Shown piece by piece: positions 35,605 through 46,900 of a stretch of 64,000 bases of DNA. The notes beneath the pieces are model-generated. The model was not told the origin of the DNA and did no database searches. It saw nothing but the letters and a program-made list of their open reading frames with translations. Each line of letters opens with the position of its first letter. Within the stretch, counting starts at the first letter, position 1. The stretch comes from Owenia fusiformis. Lineage: Eukaryota > Annelida > Polychaeta > Sabellida > Oweniidae. The DNA lies in contig CAIIXF020000011.1 of NCBI GenBank assembly GCA_903813345.2, positions 10,822,842-10,886,841 of the forward strand, in the 5' to 3' direction. A program made the translations under genes and the position numbers.

Positions 35605-36374
35605 TCATAAAGACCATCTACCCATCAAAGTCAATCCTAGATGATGTGATTCAATTCTGGATTTCTGTGCCAAATATGAGCATGACTGGGCATTGGTATT
35701 CTGGGCATTCTTGCCGCGAATTTAAAATGGAAGTAAATATTAAGTACGGACTGAATAAATGCATGTTCGTTCATTCGACAATGAATACATTGTATTTCAT
35801 GAATAACCTAATATTTTTTTCTGAATAGGAAAAACTGTGGCGTGTCATGGTTTCAAATCTAAAAATAAACAGTCAAAAAAATTCGAGAGAATCATGATTA
35901 TTTGTAAATATTCAACATGTTGAGCCTTATTTACGATTCAAATAAAGGTGAGAGATCATAATTATTTGTTTTTGTTAGGTATCGTTATAAACACATTGTA
36001 GTATTGACCTAAAAAAAAATTGCGTCCAAAAAACGGAATTTTTTCAATTTTTGCGTCCTCCAAATTATATTTGAGTCCTTAACATGTAAGGGACGCCGTT
36101 AATGCAAGCCCTGCAGTTAGAGACCAAAACTAAGCCACGGATCTCATTATTCATGTTTTAAGGTCACTATTATTCAGCTGTCCAAGTGCGCCGTGGGAAA
36201 GCTGTTATATCAAAATCCACATAGCTTCCGCAGGAAGAAACCTTGGGTCATTATAATATAGACCTTGGTATCTCGCTTATGTACTAATATAACTTAAACT
36301 GAAGCTAGATTAGCCTTCTCTGCATTTCATTTCACAACAAATCATTTTCAACCAACGTCATTGTGGTCCGTGTG
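35605..36374. other. No recognised gene
   Basis: AT-rich sequence. The first 80 bases continue from the satellite's CAGGGTGTTTC word and may be the inner part of a mariner-type end. No transposase remnant was recognised. Confidence 0.45.
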
Positions 36375-36480
36375 ACCATTAGACTATATTCTCTAGTCTG
36401 ATATTTTTGAAATTTGGTTGAAAATATTCAAACCAAATTTACAAGATATTCGGTCTATTGGAAATAGACTAGTGTGACCA
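36375..36480. repeat. Cluster of three short hairpins
   Basis: Stems: AGACTATATTCTCTAGTCT; AAATTTGGTTGAAAATATTC with its AACCAAATTT partner; GTCTATTGGAAATAGAC. An outer GTGACCATTAGACT / AGACTAGTGTGACCA-like bracket encloses them. They lie directly left of element O. Confidence 0.6.
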
Positions 36481-37164
36481 TCACAGACGAGACCCTATCT
36501 GTTGCGAGACTTATGCCTGGCACAACCGTCACCATGGTGTTAAGTGTTTTTAAGTTTCACAAGGATCCTGCCATGACTTTGGTAGTGTTATCATGAAAGC
36601 CTGGTATAACCGTGGCAATGCTATATTACATGTATACTGCAAGGCCTGTCATGACCGTGGTGATGTTAAAGCCTGATATGACCGTGACATTGTTATATTA
36701 TATTGCAAGGCCTGTCATGACCGTGGTAATGTTAAAGCCTGATATAACCGTGACAATGGTTCCAAGGCCTATCATGACCGTGGTTATGTTAAAGCACAAT
36801 ATGACCGTGACAATGGTTATATCAAATTACATTTAGTAGCAATAATTGAGAATACTGTAATGAAAAATTTCTACCTTAAATATGTAAATCTAGATGACTA
36901 CTACTACTACTTTAACTCATAATTCATTTCCACAAACTGTAATTCTAATCTTATTCAAGAACATGAACATTGTCACTGTCATATAAGGCTTTAACATTAC
37001 CACGTCATGACAGGCCTAACAGCCATTGCCACAGTCATATAAGACTTTAAAATTACCACAGTCATGATAGGCCTTACAGCAATTGCCACAGTCATATAAG
37101 ACTTTAACATTACCACGGTCATGATAGGCCTTGCAATATAATATAGCACTGTCACGGTCATATC

Positions 37165-38020
37165 TAACCAAACCCGTCTGGCCCAGTTATCTACTCTAGA
37201 TATCGTAGATCTGGGCCAGACTCGATCCAATGCAAAAAATGGGGTATTTACTCCGGAAAAAACACACTGGTTTTTCAATGTATAATACGTGCTGATAAAT
37301 GAATAAACATCATAAAAATCACTTACGTGTTTGTTCCTTGTATCAAACTTTGTATTTATATTAGGTTTCCATTGCTGGATGACAGCTAATAAATAAGAAC
37401 GAAACGTCTAAACGCAGCAAAAAGAATCTGCAATCTGTTCGTGATCTCGTAGAATATTGAGAAGTCTCGGCTGCTTATTTCGTTCCGTACTACATTCCGT
37501 CAGTTCAACAAATTGAAAAATCGTATTTAATGTCCACCATATTTCTTTCCAGTTTAAATACAACACAGACACGTCTGTTTTATAAAGTAATCTATGTTTT
37601 GATAACAAATCTGCTGAACAAATCGTAATATTTGGAATGTATTGATTCCCGGGAAATGTATTTTCGTTCCATGAAAGTTTAAAAATTATCGCGTCACACT
37701 TGTGTTACGTAACATCAAGTGACTTTATTCGGTGCGGAGAACTGACGAAATATTGACGAAATGTTGCGCCCATTTCAACATCAATATAACAAACAAAACA
37801 CCACATTTACGCGTAAGTTATGTTCTCTTTATTTCAAATAAATACTTGGGTTTACATGGTACCCGATATTTTGGTTGGATGGTTAATAGGGAATGAATAA
37901 TAAGTGATGATTCAGCGACATGTTTTTTCTGGAGTAAATCCCCCCTTTTTAGCATTGGACCTTGTCTGGCCGAGACCTACGACATCAGGAGTAGATAACT
38001 GGGCCAGACGGGTTTGGTTA
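37165..38020. mobile_element. Insertion M1: 856 bp, 9-bp TSD, hairpin ends
   Basis: The element begins TAACCAAACCCGTCTGGCCC and ends with the complement. The inverted repeats are about 105 bp. GGTCATATC is duplicated on both sides (37156-37164 and 38021-38029). Each end carries an internal 46-base hairpin 11 bases from the tip (37176-37221 and 37964-38009) with stems GTCTGGCC...GGCCAGAC. There is no transposase. A 9-bp duplication is characteristic of Mutator-like families, which would make this a non-autonomous member, but the ends were not matched to a known family. Confidence 0.8.
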
Positions 38021-38094
38021 GGTCATATCAGGCTTTAACATTAACAGGTCATGACAGGCCTTGAAATATAATATAGCATTGTCACGGTTATACC

Positions 38095-38944
38095 TAGTTC
38101 AACGTCGTTAAACTCAATAACGGCGTTCTTTACTATTAGGAATTTTCTTGGGGCCGTTATTGAGTTTAACCTCTTTAATATTCTTTCCTTTGATGCAAGT
38201 TCGAGATCCATCGAAACCATTTTGCCGCGATAACATGCAATTGATACTTGACAATAATATAAAAACACATAACATCAATCGATTTAACACAATATTATTG
38301 TGTTAAATGTTCATTTATACGAGTAAAATGAGGCTACACTTACCGATCTCTAAAATGACATTTCCGCATGTCCGTCATTGTGTCTGTTCGTCCGAGGGTC
38401 CCGGATCGTAAAATTGAACTACTAGCGAAACGAAATTGTTGTCAAATAGATTGATAATTATTATCGCGATTACTCGCATTAAAAGATAAATTTTGAGGAT
38501 AACAGGTATCTTTGATTGATTTATATAGCGCGTGTATACACGCAAAATAGTTATTTATTGCAAACCTACTGTTTGTAAATGCAGTGCCGCGATGACGGTT
38601 AATTTCAGATATGATTTGCAATTTCGATGTTACTGAAACTGACCAACATTTTCGTTATATTCCAAACCTGTCTCCAATATTTTCGTAATTATGCATCAAT
38701 AGGGTCTAAGGAGGATACAGGATGGTGTGTATGTATTCATAAGGTATGTATGCATGCTTGAATCACATTCTTTGTGTAATATTACCATGTTTTCAGAGTT
38801 TAATTAGTTCCGCTTGTCGGAACCAGCGGAATGATTAATTAACACATCAAGGGCAAAATGATCATGGAGGTTAGACCTAGCCGGGGCCATAAGACATGTC
38901 AGATAAGAAACGAGGCCCAGGCTAGGTCTAATGTTGTTGGACTA
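38095..38944. mobile_element. Insertion M2: 850 bp, 9-bp TSD, hairpin ends
   Basis: The element runs from TAGTTCAAC to GTTGGACTA, with GGTTATACC duplicated at 38086-38094 and 38945-38953. Twelve bases in from the left tip is a perfect 18-bp stem (GTTAAACTCAATAACGGC, 38107-38170). Thirteen bases in from the right tip is an 18-bp stem of unrelated sequence (TTAGACCTAGCC, 38871-38931). No coding region was recognised. Size, layout and duplication length match M1, though the sequences differ. Confidence 0.8.
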
Positions 38945-39072
38945 GGTTATACCAGGCTTTCACGATAACAATACCACGGTCATAGCAAGATCCTTGCGAA
39001 ACTTAAAAACACTTTATAACATGGTGACGGTTGTGTCAGACATAAGTCTTGCAATAGATAGCATGTGTCACA

Positions 39073-39998
39073 GACTGAAATATCTCTGTAAAAAAAATTA
39101 ATTCGAGCTTCACATTGCACAAGCTGCACAAGCTTATATCATCCCGAAAAATCTGCATTTCTGAATCATTATCGTATAAAAATATGAGATACGATCAGTA
39201 TCAAATCTGTTTAATGCTAATAAGAGAAACCTTACTTACGTTTACAGCAGCCAAGACGATGTTTATCGACCGCAATATTATTTCGCAAAAGTTTACATTG
39301 GATTCAAACTGTCATGACAAACCCCATATGAACAAAATAAACATAAACAATAAATTATGTTAGATCTCATCCACATTTGAAAATAAGATATTAAATAAAT
39401 GCAATGATTCTAATTTTGTATGATTAAAATTATTTCACAAAATAAAAATTATTTACAGTGGACTAATTTATATAAATAAATGTAAATATGAAGTAAGTAT
39501 ATGCTTGTCAGAGCACCTTGACATACTCTCAAAACCCTGTACATTTAGTTTGATTTTCATTGATTATATTGAACGTATATTAAAATGTTACTTATATATA
39601 AAGATTGATTTATAAACCCAATTAATTCAATTGAATATAAATGAATGATGAAGTGCTACAAATACCATACGTAACCCATTTTATGTTGTGTGGCAAAATG
39701 GCTTACGAAAACAATTTTGTCAACATCTTTGGAACTTTTACCGCTGTTCTAGCTCTGAATTTCATATTTTTTGCTAAAATACAAAGTATGGAGTAATCAA
39801 GGGTATGTAGATAAATGTATTATTATACGTTAGGTTATAATGAACGACCAATCGTTACTTTATTCTTACTTCCGGTTAAAATGTAAAACCAGAAGTTCTG
39901 ACCAAAAGTTGAAAAACTATTGCCTGGAAATATTTCTTTTTTTAGTAGTCTAGATCTAGCCTAATTCCATACTGACAGCTCACAGGAACTTGTAGCAC
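39073..39998. other. No recognised gene; region upstream of IBTK
   Basis: AT-rich sequence up to the palindrome at 39999. It should include promoter or 5' UTR sequence of IBTK, but I see no clear TATA, initiator or upstream exon. Confidence 0.4.
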
Positions 39999-40080
39999 TA
40001 TGATATGAGATGCTTATGTCAGATCTGAGTCATTTATATGTATAAATGACTCAGATCTGACAAAAGCATCTCATATCATA
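39999..40080. repeat. 82-bp near-perfect palindrome upstream of IBTK
   Basis: TATGATATGAGATGCTTATG at 39999 mirrors the complement ending at 40080. The arms are 40 bp with one mismatch and a two-base loop (TG, 40039-40040). The centre contains AGATCTGAGTCATTTATA on the left and its complement on the right. It ends 154 bases before the IBTK start codon, so it may be in the promoter or 5' UTR. Confidence 0.9.
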
Positions 40081-40234
40081 TTGAAAGCCCATGGTGACAT
40101 CTGTCAAAAATGACATCTCTTTACATATATTTGTAGCCTCATTTAAGTGTAATGGCTTCTGTTTAGGGCCATCTTATTGGCCTCGTCTTAGACATCTGAT
40201 CTGAATAAGTCTCTACCTGCAAAAACACACACAA

Positions 40235-40907
40235 ATGAGTAATCCACTGCCCCTGCCATTTGCTGATTGCACAAGGAGATGCCACTCCAAAAAACATGGT
40301 GACAACATAACAAGTGTGCTGTCAAAATGTAACTTAAAGCAGTTTCAAGCGTACTTTGGTTTTTGCCACAACACTGCTACACAAGTGGATTGTTATGGCA
40401 GGAATGCGCTGCATGTGGCTTCATCATGTGGGAAATGGGAGATTGTTGCATGGCTCTTAATTGAGAAGGGGGTTGATACTAGCACAAAGGATGCAGAGTC
40501 TCACTGGTCAGCTTTGCATCGATCCTTATTCTATGGTCAACTATCCTGTGCCAGAATTCTCATATCGGTAAGCCAATATTTCAAATAAAATAGTAAAGCT
40601 TGATGGAAAATTGAAAGTATAAATTATAGAACATTTTATACAGCACATCAGTTCAGAGCAATTGTTCCATTTAATATCAGAAAGAAAAAGTAAATAACAC
40701 ATTATAAATCAGGTCCTCTCATGAACTGCTTAGAGTACAGTAACTTTGTATATATCTGTGTAACATTGTCTAGAAAGTATTAAAATCATTAATTCACATT
40801 GTTTTTTCAGCATGGTGCCAGTATTCACAGTCAAGATAGAGAGAAACATACACCTATTGACCAACTAGTCCTAGATAGACCACCTTATGTAGACATATCC
40901 ATCAATG
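40235..40907 (+). CDS. IBTK: IBTK exons 1-2: ankyrin repeats
   Basis: Residues 1-143. After a Cys-containing N-terminus (DCTRRCHSKK), two ankyrin repeats are clear. Repeat 1 is at about 52-84 (GRNALHVASSCGKWEIVAWL) and repeat 2 at about 87-120 (WSALHRSLFYGQLSCARIL, then HGASIHSQDREKHTPIDQL). The intron between exons 1 and 2 is phase 0 and falls inside repeat 2. Exon 2 ends in phase 1 with DISING. These repeats probably mediate protein contact, by analogy with other ankyrin proteins. Confidence 0.93.
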
Positions 40908-43900
40908 GTAAATATTATCCCACCAAATTACTTCTTTAGATGAATGATAAACTGGATAATGTGTCTCATAAAATACCAGAAGTTACATGTATATTTCAAA
41001 TATTGGTTAGTTTGTGAGTAGATGTAACATAACTCCTAAAAGGGAAAGACAAAAGAGCACTACAAAACAACAAAAAAAGATGTACATTAATGTATCTAAG
41101 TGCACAATCAATTATGAAAAAATATTTAGGCTAGATATTTATCCCACGGATTGAAGTTCGAGGGGGATATAGGAAAGCCGTTCGTCCATCCATCTGTTAG
41201 TGTGTTTGGGCAATAACTCAAATACCAGTAGATGAATTTGGTGCCTAGAAAGGAGGGTTGCTCAAGAAGAGATTTTCAAGATGGCTGCTATTAGTAGTAT
41301 AAAGTTATTATAAGAATAAGTTTCCTTCGGTGGGATTTGCTACTCCGTGGAGTTGCTATTTTTCTAGTTTAAGAATGTATTTTTATTCAGCTATGTGTTA
41401 TTATTTCTCAGGCAAAACTGATGTGTATACTTGGGGAGACAACACAAATTTCACACTAGGGCATGGTAATGAGATGAGACATCATACACCAAACCTGGTT
41501 GACACTTTCACCAAGGCAAAGCTATCTGTTGTCCAAGTAAGTCCATACTAATTATAAAAATTTTAATTGAGGAGTTTAAGAACACATATGAGCTGTATAA
41601 AATAAGAAGTGAATTTGTAAAAAGTGTCAGGCTTGTATTGAATTGTTGGTTTTTGATATAAATATCTTTTAGGTTGAGTTACTGAAATTTCACTCAGTGT
41701 TCCGTACGAGTTGCGGTAGAGTGTTCACATGTGGTCATGGGAGAGGAGGCCGCCTGGGCCACATGGATGAGCAGACAAAGCTTGTGCCAAAGGAAGTGCC
41801 ATTGGAAGAGAAGATCTCCTTTGTTGCAGCAGGAAGGGATAACACTGCATTTTTAACAGAGTCAGGGCTTGTGTTTACATGTGGATTGAACACATACCAT
41901 CAACTGGGACTGAATCCTCCTCCAAGTCATAGTTTACTCCCTAAACAGGTGAGCATTCAGATATATGGATATCTACAAGGCTACATTGTATGATGCTCAA
42001 AGCTTCATTAATATAGTATTTTGGTTTTATCTTCTCTTAGTCAAACAAGTTTATTGAGGATAAATACAGGCTGGTACAGAATATTCTACCCCTTCACCCT
42101 AAAGTACAGGATGGTGAAAAAGGCAACCCTGTTGTTATTTTCCTCATATCTTTGTAATCTAGGGAATTACTCCCTGATATATGGCACATTTATACATCAT
42201 TCAATTTCCTACCAGCCCCCTATATTTCATGACCATCAGACAGATAGTCACAATGTATAGCACTTTTCACAACATGCTCCAGTGGCCAATATTGCGGTTT
42301 AGGCAAACCTGCACACGTCATCCAAGATGTCCGTAACTGACTTCTACCTGTGGGGATACACCAAAGATAGATCAAAAGGGAGATCATCTGTGTCATTCAG
42401 GCCATGTGAGCTGAGGAATGCAGTCAATTCATTGGCAACTTGTGCAGGTTTTCATACAGCGTGATGATGGCCACACCTGGGGTATGTTGTTCAAAGTGCT
42501 GTAATATTGTAGGTGGATAGAAAATTGAATGATGTTCAAATGTGTGAAATGTCAGGAAGGTATAGGGAAAATGCAAGGTTGAGATTTTTTGACCACCCTG
42601 TACCTTGTTAAATATTCATATTATAGTAAATAATAGAACAACTGACCTCTCAATAGTTCATAGTCAATATTATAATTATATTCAAACAATAGACTGAGAC
42701 ATCATTCTTTTGATACAGCCATTACAAGCTACTTTAAGTGATTCACGTTAACCTTTCAGGTTGTGTGCAAACTGTGGAAGGGTAAACATATTGAGGGCAT
42801 AGCTGTTGGACGGTTTCATACTGCCGTACACACAAATACATCCGTCTACACATTTGGCTTGAATGCAGGGCAATTAGGTATATCATGTACATAATTTATT
42901 GCTTTTGATTTGGGATCAAGTATATTTTGACCTGGTAGGGTTCAAAATGTTTTGTCAAATTAGGTTCGGGTTGGGTTGAGCCAGTGAGGCCAAATTAGTT
43001 TTAACTCATTGATCCATTATCATGGACTTAAGAATTTTGCTAGGTTGCTGTCTGCTATCATGTGCTATGTTGATGTAAAAGAGTCAGTTTGCTCTGTGGC
43101 GCAAGTGGTAGAGCACTTGACATATCATGTATTCGTGAGATTGATGGTTCAATTCCCACCAGGCCTCTTAGTATAGGATTTGATCATGTGTTTTTAATTA
43201 AACTAAACATTATTTAGTGTTTCATTAACTTGTAAAAATCAACTTATTTCATATCAGGTCATCAGAAAGGAGAGAAGTTGCAGAGTCAGCCGAGGATTGT
43301 CTCTCCACTCAACCACAAAGACATCATGATTTCTAGCATCACTTGTTCAGATGGCGCAACTATAGTTATCACCAAAAAAGGCGAAGTGTTTGTTTTACAT
43401 GAATATCAATGCCGTAAGATCACAACAAGGTGAATGCTTGAAAATTGATTTCTATAAAATTTATTCTATTTCATTTATTCATTTAAGGTCATGAGTAAAG
43501 TCTATATATTATATGTTAAAATACTACAGTAAAACAATAACCCTAGACCACCATTGACCTACATACATGTATATGTCACTGGACCAATGGAAAATTCAAT
43601 ATATATATACTATATAGTGTCATTAACAAAAATTCATATTTGAAAATATACATCAAATACTCTGATGTACATGTATTGCTCTTGTTGATGTATTGCTGTT
43701 GTATATGTTTTGTATTGTATGCTTTCAGGCTACTTGACATAAAGAATGTGTGCTGTACAGGGGGGCACCTAGACCTGAAGTCTGCAGGGGATATACAGGG
43801 GGACACATCCAACAATGAACTCATTATATGTTTCCTCACACATTCAAAGCGGGTAAGGGTTAAAATAAAAAACAGTGTTTTTCCACAAAGTTGGTAATTC

Positions 43901-46900
43901 CTACAAACAAAATATATATTTTCTCAAGTCTTTTCTAATGCACAGGGTGGTCCAAAAAAAATTGGAAAATTTGTAGATGATTGTGTACACAGTAGATTGT
44001 GCCCACACAGTAGTAGCAATAACTACACCCATATCACCCAATCAACTTTTAAATCTTATTTTAGGTTTTTTTGTGGAAGAGCTCTGATCCTACTTTGAGG
44101 AGATGTACCTGGTCCTTGGGTGGCGATCTAGCCATCTGTGACATCAGCCTCACCATATATGGCATGGTGATTGTGACAGACACAGGACAGGCCTATATTG
44201 GTCACAGGTCAACTAAGTTAAAAGTGAAAGAAAGTGCAGTGTCCCCTCAGAAAGGTAAGAGACTGAAAATCTTTATACACAACATGTACTTTCATGAATT
44301 TCATTTAATGTATTCACTTACAGTAATTGCCACTTGATGGCAAAAGGAAATTGTAAGTCCAAATCATATTCATCATGCATTAAGGAATTTTTATGGTCAT
44401 ATACAGGATGATTAGTCTATCTTCAACACAGACTGAAATTTTCAGTTCATTGGAGGAAGATATTGGGAAACTGTAAGTTACTCCCTAGAGCATACATGTG
44501 CCCTGTTGTATAAGACATTATTTGGAAAAGCAATTGCATTCATAGCGGGGTCAGATGTCCTTTTTTTGTTCGGCTTTTTCAGGAAAGCAACAAACTTGGC
44601 ACAGTTGTAGAATCATATGATCTGAGTAAAAAATGACTTCAGGGCAAGTGATTTGGGGTGGTCTTCATGGATTTTTTAGCCTCTGACCCCCCGCCCCTAC
44701 CAGACTGGGAGGGGTATATTGTTAAAATTAAATAAAAATGGTTTTAAAGTATTTTTCTTTAAATGACTTCATTTGGTGATTGCTTTGAGCCTTGAAATTG
44801 TGTAAAACCCAATTAAGAAGTTGTCTGTAGCAAGAAAAACTCATTTTAACCCAATTATCTAAGAATAATTCGTTGTTTAAAGGGCCAAATACGGAACATC
44901 CAGTACTGTATTTCAAGAATGTGATGTCTGATAGTCCTGGAAAAATTCATAGTACTAGAGGTTTAAGTGTTTATCACAGATAGAAAATATACCATGGGTG
45001 GCTCATGTATTTTTTGAGAAAAAAATTCTCGAAATTTCAATTTTTGAGTGCATGCAGCTCAGGGGTAACCTTATTTTACCTCAATAATTTTTAAAATATG
45101 CAATGTATGCATCTCATGTGAGGTCAAAATGATGTATAGAGTATTGTTTTGTAATATTATTCCTAATAAGATGTAAAAATATTATTGGAAATTTTTCAAA
45201 AATCCAAATTTTCATTTTCGCTTCTAAAAGGCCAGGGGTAACCATATTTTACCTTAATAATTTTCAAGATATGTAATATATGCATCTCAAATTAGCTCAA
45301 AATGGTGCATATAGCTTTGTTTTATCAGATTACCCTTGATTAGATGTAGAAAAATGATTTTACATTTCTTAAAAATCTAAATTTTCATTTTAGCTTATAG
45401 CGGCCTATGGGTAGCCATATTTTACCTTAATAATTTTCAAAGTACAAGACGTATGCATCTCAAATGAGCTTTAAAGGGTTTTTTAATCTTCTTTTGTCAT
45501 ATATTATTTCTAGGGAATGTAAAAAATGTTTGGAAACTTGAAAAAATGATGTTTTCATATTAGGCCATAAGAATTAGATTCTCTGTTTTGCGTCCTGGCA
45601 AAATCCGAATCATGCAAGGGTACAAGGAAAACAAACACTAACTCAAAAAAACACAAACTTGTTTGCTGAGAAATGTATACATTTTATGGGCATTAAAAGG
45701 AATGACATACCACTTTGCAGTGATACAAACACAGATCTATACATATATACAATATATTTAAATATAGGTATTATTCAAGGGTAAAAAAAAAAAAATACAC
45801 ATTGTATGCCCAAGTAATCGTCTGATTCTGATTGAATGAAATGCGATGTTACTTTCAGACCCTTTTGGTTGCTATTTGGATGTGTTTGTTTTTTTCTGAT
45901 TTACTCAAAATCATGCAAGCAAGGGGACGCAAAACAAAGAAACTAATTCTTACGGCCTTAGCTTTTGATGCCATTTTACCGTAATAATTTAAATAAAGAT
46001 ATATCACACTTGTTACTCAAACGAGCTCAAAATGTTGATTATAGTCAAGTTTTGCCATTTATTCCTTCTGAAATAAGAAATAATGATTAAAAAAATTATA
46101 AAAAATCTCAACATCCATTTATTTATTTATATAAAGAATCACAACATCCATTTATTCCTTTTTAGTACCAGTAGCTCAATACTGTAGTCCTGTACTACAG
46201 TTTTATCGAGCACTTTTCTAAGATTTGAAAATGTTTGACAGTCCAGTTTATACTGAGTAGTAGCATTGTTAAGATTCTGTGTATAATCATTTGAAAATAT
46301 AATCCAAATCCATAAAACATAATCAAAACAGGTCAGGATTTATAGATTCTGACAGTCTCCCCTACGGCTACATAGCCCAGAGCAAATGAGATATGATTTC
46401 AAACATTTGCATATGTTCCCTCAACACTCCTTAAACATCAAACAAGCTTTTTGCATGCCTCGGATGCAACATCTTTTGTTATTATACAGATATCCGCCTC
46501 ATAGGACCTACATTTTCATATGTTGTGGCCTCAGTATCAGCAGTGGGAGTAGTCCAACCACATTCATTCACATTAGAATGCATCAGAATAACAAATAACT
46601 GCAATGTTTCTAAAAAAAGATTCAAAGTTTAAAAACAACTGCAATAGCTCTGGGTATACATCTTCCATTCCTTCAAATCAGATGATTTAGAGAAGTAGTA
46701 GAATGCAAAGGTGACATATCAAATCCAGTGATTGCATGAAAAATTGGGAGGGCTAAACTTTGGTCATGGCCAAGTGGTCTTGTAATATTGTTATGCAATC
46801 CAAATTGACATTTTCAGTTTTTCAGCACAAGTTGCCACCAGTATAAACCACATCAAAATCAACTGTTAGGCAATGATTGAAGCAGGGTCTCGTATGGAGA

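Larger units (their letters stand above)
36485..39072. mobile_element. Element O: inverted-repeat element holding two insertions
   Basis: The left arm (from about 36485, AGACTTATGCCTGGCACAAC at 36508) pairs with the right arm ending near 39072 (GACATAAGTCTTGC at about 39038). Both arms are made of units reading AAGGCCTGTCATGACCGTGG and AAAGCCTGATATGACCGTGA or their complements. The right arm is interrupted twice, by M2 (38095-38944) and M1 (37165-38020). Without them O is about 870 bp. No coding region is present. Its own target duplication was not resolved. Confidence 0.75.

Noticed and set aside
42021-42260. Possible extra IBTK exon after exon 4
   Set aside because: There is a usable acceptor at 42040, but the product does not match IBTK, while joining exon 4 to 42760 restores the conserved RCC1 sequence in phase. 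The stretch belongs to a mariner relic.
43091-43164. Functional tRNA gene
   Set aside because: A and B boxes are present but the acceptor and T stems do not pair; called a tRNA-derived relic.
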